A stretch of 64,000 nucleotides of DNA from Tribonema minus (taxonomy: Eukaryota; Sar; Xanthophyceae; Tribonematales; Tribonemataceae): positions 1-64,000 of the forward strand of contig JAFCMP010000268.1 of the NCBI GenBank assembly GCA_017506865.1. The letters run 5' to 3'. Both the position numbers and the translations under genes were made by a program. Below the pieces are notes generated by a model that saw nothing but the letters and a program-made list of their open reading frames with translations, was not told where the DNA came from and searched no databases. The first letter of the stretch is position 1. Each line of letters opens with the position of its first letter. Positions 11,301-23,300 of the stretch are shown here, one piece after another.

Positions 11301-14300
11301 TGTGACGGTGCAATATGCAACATGACCGCTGCAACATTCCCGAGGCTGCTGGCAGTCGAGGATGAGAGCCTCTGAGGGGCTTACGAGCTGAGCAGCGCCG
11401 TGCTCTCTTAGGTCTGCTGTTAGTGAGGTCATGCAGAGTCATATGATCATATGACTGGCTACAGTTATGCAGTGCTGCTGGGGTGGGGGAGGACGCGAAG
11501 GTCGAGCACCACACCGGCACCTTGACGTCGTCTTGGGCTTTTGTGCCATTCGTGCAGGAGTTGTATGGACGGCTGGGCAAGCAGACAAGACTCTTTGTCA
11601 AGGAGTTGGCAATGCACTCAGCACTGTGCTCAGGGGGGGGGAAGGCAGATGTGTTGCAGATCCTCATTGAGCGAGCTGACTATGTCGCTGGCGCGGGAGT
11701 TGGCGAAGCGCATCATGGCGTACACACGAGGAGCGCGAATGCGGGGCTGTGTTGCATCGCCGGTATCCAAGCTCCTAGGGCGCAGCGCAGACTAGGCTGC
11801 TGCGTTGACGCAAACTTCTCGATTGCATAGGCAACCCGGCCTCCCTTGGGCCTTTATAGATGCAAGTTTTTACGTGCAGGGTCACAGCATATTCTGCAGA
11901 TAGTTCTGGGCCTCCCCACATTCTCTGGGTCTTTCCATGTTGCTCTCCAGAGCTCATTTCCTTCTCAGGGCATGCTTTGCTTGCCCATGGCATCTACCTT
12001 AATTCACTCCACGCTCTCAGCAGCTCGACTCTCGGCAGCCTTGTCTCTCTGCCATGCCTATGGGGTGTCCCTGACGGTCACTTCCTCACTCCAACACTGT
12101 GTGATACACAACAGACAGTGTGTCTGTCATGGCGCCTTGTCCCGCGGCGAGGGCGCCACGCTGCGTGCGGCACCGCGCGACCCAACTGTTGATCGCTATG
12201 GGGGCTCAGCAGCAATGGAGTGTGTTCGCTGCAGCTACAGGGTGGTGTGTATTGTAGACACAGAAGTGGTGTAGGCGCAGAAGCGGGTTTCTACTTGTAT
12301 GCTTCCTCCTCCAAGGACCGTCAACGCTCCTAACCATTGGTGATTAGAATAAGTGAGGAGACAGCACAACAGCACAAGTCACTTACTTGGGCATTGGTGC
12401 ACATCACACTTCACACTGTTAACAATTGACTGTCAGAAAGGGGGATCAGCAGGCTGGGGCGGAAGGAAGGGGGGGGGGCTGTTAAACTGTCGTAGCCCGT
12501 AGTAGAAGCAGAGCCAACTGCAGCAGCAGAACATGTTCAAAAAAACAAATGGTGTGTCAATCAAGACGCCTTGCCACGGCGAGGCAGACCGCCTGTGTAC
12601 GATACAGCAACACCCTCACCGTTGATCTCTTGGGGGCCCCAGCAAATGGGGATATTTACAGCAGCAACATAATGATTGTGTAGACGCTGCATCGGTCAAC
12701 GCTTCTTTTACCTCCTCGAGTGACACTCAATCAGTATGCCCGTTATAATCAATCGGTGCACCTCAGTACAGTCCAGGTGTTGCTTTTGGTATGTAGAAAA
12801 CAACCAGACACTGCTAGACTACGTCAAAGCCTTCGAAAGCCACTTACCAAGTACGACATTGGGCCGCCGTTGTCAGACACGACGACAATGAGAGTGTTGT
12901 CCCACATCCCTGTGTCCTTGAGGGTCTGGACCAGCCGGCCAACCCTCCTGAGGCGACAACAAGGTAGCAGCGTTGCAAACATGTGCAAACGTCAAAGCAC
13001 GTCAAGGGTTACCAGCAGGGGCAACGACACCATCGTATGCGCAGCGACACAACTGCGGCAACCCTCAACCAGGACTCCGTCAACATTCGACTTCAGTTTC
13101 TTGACAGGGCTACTACCGGCCTATGGCGGACTTCGGAAGTGCCAGGGGCAATGGGAACAAGCTGTATTACTAGCGGCATAAGCATCATGATGTGAGATTT
13201 GATGCACAATCTTGAGCTTTCTAGTCTGCAGCTCACCACACCGCCGCACACCAGCCCCGGACCTCGTTGAAATGCAGCGTCATGCTTGCGTAAATTGCTG
13301 TTGCAGCGGCAAACGCCCATCTAAGCATGCAACTTGACTGGTTGCTGCGCCTGTATACCACTGGCAACAGTGTAACTTCAAGTTGGACCATTTGCTGAAT
13401 GACCTGGCCCTAACCCTATTCCTAACCCTCGTTATCATAACCCTTTGCGGCCGCATTACACTGGTACATAACAGCCTACCATACTAATAAGTTGTCCTGA
13501 TCAAGCCAAGCTCAACCACGGGTGGCCATTCACTTTCGTCAGTGGTGCCCCAGCACTGCCGAGCGGAATCACTGACAGTTTCTACTCCAATATCGCACTT
13601 CACTACTGTAACATACCTCGAACTGCAAAGGTAGTCATCGGCACTCATAGCCAACACCTGTTGCGGCAGCAGCGCTGTACGTAGAGTTCTGGCAATCAAT
13701 CGAGGAAGCGTGTGATCTTAAGACGAGCTCATTCGTCACCAATGTCAACTGTTGTGCGCAGTGTTGCCTGAGCAAAGCCAGTGCATACTTCTACTTCAAT
13801 TAACAATTTTCAAAAAGCAACTCACTGCCTGACGCAATTGAGCCGTCAGCACCCACATGTCAATATCCTTCACTGCAGCGCTGTATTTTTGGCGGCTAGT
13901 GTTGTCCGTGATGAAGCTGAACTCGTCCATCAAGTCGTTCACAGGCGCCAAGGGCGCATGCACAGCGTGCGTCGCCCACACCAAGAACAGCGGCTGGTCC
14001 TGGTCGTGGAATTGTATTGTTTGGGAGATGCGGGCTTCAAAGAGCTCGTCCTCGTACTGGCAGCCATTCTGGGTAGCGGAGGTGCATCGCTTGGGCGGCG
14101 TGTAGTTGACGGCAGGGCCATCGTCTTCCCAGAGGTCTTTCAAGCTGTATTTACTGCCACACATATTGCCACCAGTGTACGTCCACTGGTCGTTTCCAGC
14201 GTCAAGATATGCCAGGGACCTGCTGTATCCACGTGCTGCGTGAAGGAGGGGAGCCGCACGGAAGCAGAAACCTAGCATTAATGTAATCATTTCTTTACAG

Positions 14301-17300
14301 TCTGCACAGTCGACACAATGCCACTGTAATCAATCATGTCTTTGGACCCTAAATCCGCCAAGTGCTGGGTGACTCATTGTGAAGCGACCAACGTCCGGCT
14401 TTTCATTATTTTTGTCTATGCCCAGCTTGAGGCCACTGGCAGCAGCAGCATGGTTTGGCTATAGTACACTTGTAGGCCAGGCAGTTGTGGTAGGGTTAAA
14501 TCAGGGGCACTGGCATGTGCGAGTAAGCTGCGCTTGGCTAGTGCAGCGCACGGAGGAGCAGGGGCAGATGCTTTGCAAGTGCGCGATGACTCGCAGTTAC
14601 TCAACCCAAAAGCTTTGTGCATACATGCAGTGCAAATAAATAGTCCATAGTACTACCAATATCTTTCATAGTTGTTGCTGAGCCTCGTTGAATTGCCGCG
14701 TGTGCCAGAACACAAAATTCAAGCTATAGATTGTCGCCTAGGGTCACCGGTTGAAATCACTGCAAGCTTTCACAGCAACATTCTGTTGTTGTGGGATCAT
14801 GATGTCACGTGATGCTTTGCCAGTGTAGCTCATGCGTCAGTGCACATGAGATTAAGCATTGTGAACGCGGACTGCATGTAAACCACGGCTCTGCGGCAGC
14901 CGCTTTCATAAAAGGGTGGCCTGAACCCTCATTTCAACCTCAACCTCCAGCTTTAAATTAGTAATAGTGTCACCTTCCACAGTGCCCAAAGTGGACAGTC
15001 GGCGGCATCCGTGTTGCGCGACTCAGAGCGCTATGTGTGGGTGCAACATACTTTATCCTCGAACGAAGTTCGCAGCAGGGTCCCTGGCGTTGCCGAGCAA
15101 CGTGCAAATCTAGGCTGCGCGTGCGTGCGTGTTTGTGTCGGTACAGCGAGCCCAACTTTGTTTCAAATTGTTTGCTTGGTTTTGGAAAAAAAAAGTGTCC
15201 CGGGCAACGTCAAGCTTGCAAGAACGGATCTCATTGCGAGGCTGGCGCTGCTACTAGGTCACGGTGGACTTATGGACTTGATTACTTACGAATTCTTGAA
15301 GGCTTTGGCGGCAGTCACTGTGCCAGCAGTTGCACTCCCTCCCTGTCATGTGCCGTACGACCATGTGAAGCGCATCCGAAGCTTTCAGCTTTGGCAAAAA
15401 TGGCGAGGCCTCCTTCAAATTGCCCGGAGCTACTAGGCTGCCCTCAGGGCTACTGCCCCTAGTAGTACCTCACTTGATCTGCTGGTGACCGCGTCTAAAG
15501 TTACTGTAACAGTTACGGCCAGTGTGGTCGACCGCACGGTGGCGCACCTGACGGCGGGTCCGACGGTCTACCGCAGCATTGAGCCATGAACGTACACAGT
15601 GTCAGCTAGTGAGCCAACTCTGGAAGCATAAAGGGCTCAGGTAAGGCTGCTGAGCAAATGTTCGTGGCACTGCTCAAGGACGCCGAGAGCTTGCGCAAGG
15701 CCAAGCGGGTGCGTGCTGATGTTAAGTGTATTGAGCTGAGAGGCAACAGCGGGACCAATTCTTTGTGGTGGGGCAAGATTGTGAGAAAACCAAGTCCACG
15801 CCAAGTGCCACTGCTGCAGCAAGCACAACTCGGCCGTCAGTCCGGCCAAATTGATCACAGAGCACCCCCAAGTAATCAACGCGCTGCCAGTGCAAGTGCA
15901 TGACAGACGATGCTGCCCTATCCGATGTCCAGCTTGAATAAGTGTGTCTTTGACCTTGCGCTCAGTCTGCTTCACTACTGTGTAACAGCAGCAGAGTCTG
16001 ACGTTCATCATCCGATTTGAAGCGCTTGGCAATGCTCTCTTCTTTCTTACCAACTGCAGCTCACTGACACTGTGGCACTGTCAGGCTGCTGCTGGACATG
16101 TAGTATCATCGTTCAGGTACTTGGGATTGTGAAATAGCCCCAACCCCGGTGCCTGAGTGCATGTGCACGATATTTACGGCATTTGCTTTTGATGATTACG
16201 GTGTACTTACATTACAAATACAACTAACGTCCTAAATTGGGGATGCCAAGGATTGACTTACAGTATGACTCTAATGTCGTAAAGGTACCGAGATGTCATG
16301 TCGTACAGCCTGAGGTACCGAGATGCGTTATGTCAACAACAACTGGGACGCTATAGCCTTCAAGGTAACAATATTGTACAAGTACCGAGATGTGTTGTAT
16401 TGACAACAGTAGTGTCGTACACATACAACACTAGTGTCGTACAGGTACCAAGATGCATTGTATCAACAAGTTGAACTTTCATTGAACTCCTGGGTTGTAC
16501 AGGTACCGAGATGCGTAGTATCGACAACACTGTGGTACTTGCTTGGGAGTACAAGTGCACCATGGAATATCTGCAAGCAGCTTAAGGTTGCCCTGAGCTG
16601 CAGCAGCTGTATCATCATCTGCATGTCAATGACCTGCCTCCAATATTTGTTCAATTATTTTCATCTGAAGATGTCACAGGTTGCACGCATATTCGTCACC
16701 TGCATGGACACACGCAGACTGATCAGTGCTGCAACGATGTTTGCAAGCTGCTGATTGTACTTGTGCATCAACACTCTGACTTGATACATCTGACTTGATA
16801 CATCTACAGTATTGTGTGCAATGCATTGCAGTGTTTATCACGCACATATGTGCGCAGGAGGATCGTCGCGCTGCAACAGTTGTTCTATTGGCAGCGTGAC
16901 AATCATTCACATGACCTAATGTGACAGTGAGCTGAAGGGGCGTAATCTGGGGTATGAACAGCAGACTGAGCCTGAGCTAAAGTGTGAATGACTCAGAGGC
17001 ACGACTGTCACAGCGCTGGAGTACCTACTCTAATAGTTGTCATGGTGTGCATGTCTGTCACCATAGCACGCATGAGGAGCACACATCATGATGCAGGATG
17101 ACATGTACTGCTGACAGCTGACAGCGCGTGCGATCATTTACACTCCAGTGATCACTAGTGACCAGCAATTTGAAACTAATAGTGCTACTACTAGTAGCAC
17201 AGCTAGTAGTAGCCTACTAATAGGCCTACAAGTAGCACTACTAGTAGTAGGCCAAACTTAAAGTTACTAATAGGCTACGTTCTTGTCTATAATCAAGGAC

Positions 17301-20300
17301 ACTGGACGGCTTTTTTGTTTCTGTGCAAAAAGGGGGGGGTGGATGTCCTTTTTGCGCAGCTAATTAAAAGGGGTGGACGCATTTTAAGAAGAGCACAAAG
17401 ATTGACATCAATGCACTGCGTTCTGCTTCAGGGATGAATCTCTCTCGAGAGCGCCGCAAAAAAGTGTTTCGCCCCTCGCCAGTTTTGTCAGGGTCCGCGC
17501 TTCAAAGTGCCAAAGTGCCGCTACTAGGTATCCACAGAACAGAGGTTAAAGCTGGTAAACAGCGCCTATTAGGCTTCAAGCCAGTCACGCAGCAAAGTAC
17601 AGCAGCCGCCTGGCCCAGCTCCAGCGCCACGAGCAAGTTCAGCTTTGCTCTGAACACGGCGTGAACATAGTAATTGGACTGTGTGGCACTGCGGCACATA
17701 AAGAGGGGTGAACATCTTATTGTTGAAGCAATTAAATACGGGGTGGACATCTTTTTTTATGCAGCAATCAAAAGGGTGTCCTATGTTTTGATTCTGGCGT
17801 TAAAACCAACAACAAAAACGTCCAGACTGAGTGTCCTTCATTATAGACAAGACGGTACTAGTACTACTAGTAGTAGTCCTTGGGACAATGTCATCTGATT
17901 TAGAACTTGTGTATTGCACGCTACTGCATGTTCTATGCGTCCATGTGCGCTTGTATGACTGCACGGTAGCCGCATGTGAGCAGTGAAGATACCACACTCA
18001 GTCTGCACGGTTGAACGGATTTTCAATTGCGGCGCCAACTTGAAGTGCTGCAGCACTGACTGGTCACTCAGTCTGCACCGTCCACATGCCACTGCATGTA
18101 CCAAAGCTGCGTGCTTGCAGATTCTGAACCAAATTGGGTATGCCGCCCAATGCCATGTCAACGATCAATTAGTGACATTTTAATTGAGCCCCTGGGCCAG
18201 CCTACTGTTACAGTAGTGTTAGTAGCCTAAGGCTGTCATTTGACTGTAGTGAGGCAACGCTAGACATGATGGAGCAGTAAATGAAGTAGGATTTGCATTG
18301 CGAATGCCTTCTTGTGTGCTACAATCAGACACGACTTTAACCTGACATGGCACAGCTTCGTCTACTTCTATCTGTTTAGCCATGCTTGCATATCAGGGTG
18401 ATATTGCACTTGGGGAGCGTGCTCCGGTCCACCTCCCACAGTACATCGCAGTGGGCATTACCCGGCTTTGCATCAAGTCAAGGTTGAGACCTCACACGCT
18501 TTTACCCTCTGTGGTAGGCACACCACCACAACACAGAATCTGATCTGCATTTCACTGTTTCCGTCGGCACCTCTGCTGCACGCAACCTGAGGTGGCTGGG
18601 GCTGATTAACCTTCTGCACCACTAGCTGTGCCATCTACTGCCAGTGGCATCCTCAAGGGGCCACTTACAGCACTCGTTGGGTCCAGGGGCTTCCAAACTA
18701 GCCACTGTGACACACGGAGTTCCGGGTGGTCAGCAGCTGTGAACAGCAACTGTTACAGCAGAGTTTTTGGGATTTCAGCAGCTGGGGCGCGCTTCCGTAA
18801 GGCGCCCTTCGGCTCTCAACTAGCAGCGGCAGCAGCAGCTGCTCCAGCATACTGCCTCGTTCCTGGCGGCACGTGCTCATTGACAACTACTGTTCAGCGC
18901 ACCCATGGCGAGCTCGTACCTGACAGGCACACAATTGCCTGGAACACGGATGGCTGTGCTGCTGGGCTGGGCTGAGCGGCTGCTGGCCCAGGGGTGCCAC
19001 CGGTGGGGGAGGACGCGAAGGTCAAGCACCACACAGGCACCTTGACGTCATCTCAGGCCTCTGTGCCATTCGTGCAGGAGTTGTATAGACGGCTGGGCAA
19101 GTGGACAAGACTTTTTGTCAAAACATCGGCAATGCACTCAGCACTGTGCTCAGGCTGGAGGAAGGCAAATGTATTGCGCAAGGCCGGACTTGTCAAGCCG
19201 CTTCTGAGATCCTCATTGAGCTGAGTATACTATAATCTACTTCAAGAAGTATTATAACGTGTCATTGGCGCGGGAGTTGACGGAGCTCATCATGGCGTAC
19301 ACACGCGGAGCGCAAATGCTGGGTTGTGTTGCAACGCCGGTATCCAAGCTCCTAGGGCGCAGTGCACACTTAGTCTAGCCTAAGGCTGCTGCGTTGACGC
19401 AAACTTTTCGATTGCATAGGCAACACGGCATTCCCTGGGCCTTTATGAATACAAGCCCATAGGTACTAGTAGGCTCATTCAATCAATTACAATTTTGCAT
19501 TCAATCGTTTACAATTCCGCAAGGCACAATGATTGTTATCCCTGACCCTAACCCTATAATACGTTAGTAAGTATTACCTTTCGGAATCTGGCCCTTGGAG
19601 GAAGCGCCAGCATGCCACTTGCCTACAAAGTGAGTCTTGTACCCAGCTGTCGCCAGTTTTTCTGAAGGGCCAGGGCACATTGAACAACAACAGCAGCAGC
19701 GTTGTCTTGAATTGAGTCTGAGGCTGTCAGTGAGTTTAAATGTTGGAAACTACTAGCAGCAAAGTGCAAAGTAAATGCTTGTTGTGGCATTGCTTGCAGG
19801 CCGAGGTTGCCACAGCACCGTGACCCTCAGGCTGTCCCGCCGGCGGACTCCCGCCGGCCTGCAGATTCATGAACCTCATCCAGCCTGAGCAGCTGCAGCA
19901 GCAGCTGCAGGTTTCAAACAAAATGATATTTATGAAACAGGCTGAGCCTCAGGCTCTAAGACTTGCACTGAGTGTCACTGCGGTCAGGACCTCAGAGTCT
20001 GTCGCTGAGTCAGGCTGACACTGCCACTGGCACTACCACGCTAACTCAATGAGAGTCTGAATCAAAGCACTGCCAGCTTCAGGGGCGGTGAGCATGTCAT
20101 TGGTACTACTAGTAGGCCGGCGATACACGGTGATCACGATCAGCAGTCACTGTGGCGAGTCCATCATGGCCGTCGACTGCAGCTGTTGTCAATTATAATA
20201 ATTATAGTAACCTCAGTCTGAGCTGAGCCTGCTGGACAACCTGTCAGTGACCCTGTCAGCATCAAGGTTTCCGTCAGCGTGAAGGGTCAAAGTTTGAACT

Positions 20301-23300
20301 GCGAACAACGGACCTATATCCAAGTTGGGAACCACAGCCTGCCGGTGACTCTGAGGCAGAGGATCTCAGACTGCAGTGTGAATCCTTTAAGACTTACTAA
20401 TAGTCTTAGATTTATGGACTACAGAATCAGATTCTGCTCAGTGTGATGTATCAGATGCATCCATGGTATGCTGTTGGGTAGAATATTCATGGCGTTGCCT
20501 AAGAGTATCTAGAAATCTTATTTATTAATAAATATGCTCAGTGTGATGATGCATCCATGGTATGCCATTGGGTAGAATATCCATGGTTGCCTAATAGCAT
20601 CTGGAAATCTTTATTAAGAAACTCCGAATTCAAATTTAAAATGCGCCCAGTGCATCCGATGAGTCACGGAATCCTGACCGTTAGTGTCCAACTTCAACAC
20701 CTGGACCAGGTCCAGCACCTTCACCTGACAATGTTAACATCACGTTGACTCAGTGCAAAAGCGAACGCTGGCAGCCTGAGCCTCGGTCTAGACAGACTTA
20801 AAGTTGGCCCACTTCAAAAGTTGTTTTTTTTCAAGTGGTTTGATGCTTGGGCTCATAGAAAAGTTCCCAAATTGAATGCAAGTCCCAAATTTGCGATTTA
20901 AATCTCTGAGTGTAATTTCAAAGCAGCATGACAGTCTGCTGCGGCGGTTACTAATTTATTAAAATAGATGTTGGTTCCGATCATCACAGGGACAACTGAT
21001 ACACTCAGTCTGGCAGCCTGCGGTACATCCTGCGAGACTTAAGCTCTCGTTAATAGGTGCTAAGTGTTCACAACCGTGATGATGTTTTACTAATAGTTTA
21101 GAGTCTGCCAGCCTGCCTGGTAACGCCAGGGTCACCACGGTGACCGTCACGGTGACCGTCACAGTGGCACTTTGATAGCAGGCTCTGAACACTGGCAGAT
21201 TATCATATGCCAGTCGAGCCTCTCAGAGCTGGAACTTTAAGGTGGTGGTAGAGCATCTGATGATTCAGATTCTCCACCGGTGCCTTTTTCCTGACTGTTA
21301 CAGTAGTCATGACCCAGTGACACTTGTTGATTTCAAGTGGTAACAGTAACTGACAGTTCAAAATTTTCACCCACTGCAGCTGTTACAGTAGCAGTCGAAA
21401 GGCTAACCACTCCGTAAGGCTGATTCAATGTGACAACACGGTGTCCAGTCAAAATTTCGCTGTCAAAATTTCGCTGGCCAACTTGTCAATGATATATCAG
21501 CAAACTAAGTCTCAGACTGCCAGACTGGTTACTAGTAGTTGCAGGCCGTTTTGCAGCTGCTGCTGTTCATTGTGGACGCACTGCGGCATGCAGCTGCTTT
21601 GAGCCTTAGGCTACCTTTTGCTCGCAGAGCCCGCTCCATGAACTCTATGAACCCCACGTTCAACTTGCTACTAGCGTGAACTTTGAAAACAGGTACTACT
21701 GGCAGGCACCATCCGATGAGTCATCTTCCCAGCTACAGCAACTGCGGCTGCCAACACAAGCGAGCGAAGAGTGCTGTCACACAGTAGTAAACATATGTTG
21801 TTGAATTAAATGATTGCGCTGGCGTGTGATTTGTATGGCCGCCTGACGGTCACCGTGTCCACGTAAGTTGTGCGCGCTTGCTAGGCTGGGTTGTAATTCG
21901 TTGTGCAGTGCGTGGCAGTGATACCAAACAAGGCGTCATAGTGCTGCCAAGGTCCGACAGAGTCGAAGACTGCCGCATCCCATGAGTCATATGTAACATA
22001 CTAGTAGTCGCCTCCCATCTCATCTCCTGATGGTCACGACCGACAATTTGAAGATTGGTGGGTAGGCATGACATCACCTGAACTAGTCTAAGACTAATAC
22101 ATAGTATAATTATTGTCGCCTACTAGTAGATTTCAAATTGTTACCGCATGCGGGGCGAATTATATGCCCACCAACAGCGACATTCCGAATTGAACTTCAA
22201 GTTCAACTGGTCAATTTGAAATTGGCAATTGTGTTTTCAAGCATCTGACAGCCTCCGAGCGAGTTGCCACATAAAAATTGTGCCGGTGGAGACGTTCTTA
22301 GTATTGATTACTTGCTAGTCGCCTTGATAAATACTACTTGAAGTTCCTAGTGGTATACCTTGAAGGCTGCCAGTGACCCCAGGGCCTGCAATGACTCTGT
22401 GCCACGGTGACTGTCGCAGTGGCCCACTGGCACATTATTTGCCAAAAAGCTCACAAGCAAACATTCAATTTGGTTAAACAAAAAGGTCACAAGCAAACAT
22501 TGTTGGCAACGATATAAAAAAATTCAGGTGCAACTTGAACTTTGGAATGGCACTGGCAGCGGTTGCCAGTGGACGCTTAATGAAGCATCCATGACTGTCA
22601 CATTCAATTTGTCCAGTCTGGCATACTGGGTCAGACGGCGGGTCTGAATGTCACTCAATCTCAGGCTGTCAGCATGACAGTAAGCTAAAATACTAATACT
22701 ACTAGTACTTATGGACTTGTATTTATATAGGCCTAAGGGGTGCCGGATTGCCTATGCAATCGAAAATGTTGCGTCAACGCAGCTGCTGCTGCAGTCTACT
22801 TAGTCTGCATACAAGTAGTGCTACTAGTAACAAAAAAAGTCACCGGCAGGTCAGCCTGAGTGACTCTGAGTCAGTGAGTGACACCCCTGGGATCATCATG
22901 ATGTCATCATGTCACGATGATAATTGTGGACAAATCACTGTGACTGTCACAGTACAATGTCAGGGATCGCTGCCAGCATCGGAGTCAGAGTCTGACTCAC
23001 CGTGACTGACAGGGTCTAAACCAGCGGCCCCGGGCCCGGCCGGCTCAGCAGTTGCCCTTCGAGGTACTATTAGTAATACTTCATCTTAGACTAGTAGTGC
23101 TACTAGTAGCGTTGCGGTACCTGCAATGCCAGTCATGGGGACAGGGATGCCGAAGAATCCGCTGATGGGATCGTTTGGGTTGTATGCTGCCATGTCTCCA
23201 TTGTCCACTGTAACGTGCAGGGGATTTCTCCCTGTTTGAAACGCGCACCGCGTTGGTGTGCATATACACGCAACGTAATGGCGGTCCAACACCACGCCGC

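Noticed and set aside
20430-20630. Using the tandem duplication at 20435-20625 as another example of the 6-bp rule
   Set aside because: One copy has 6 extra bp (GTATCA), but this does not form the XY-revcomp-purine-XYZ pattern. It was left out of the supporting cases.
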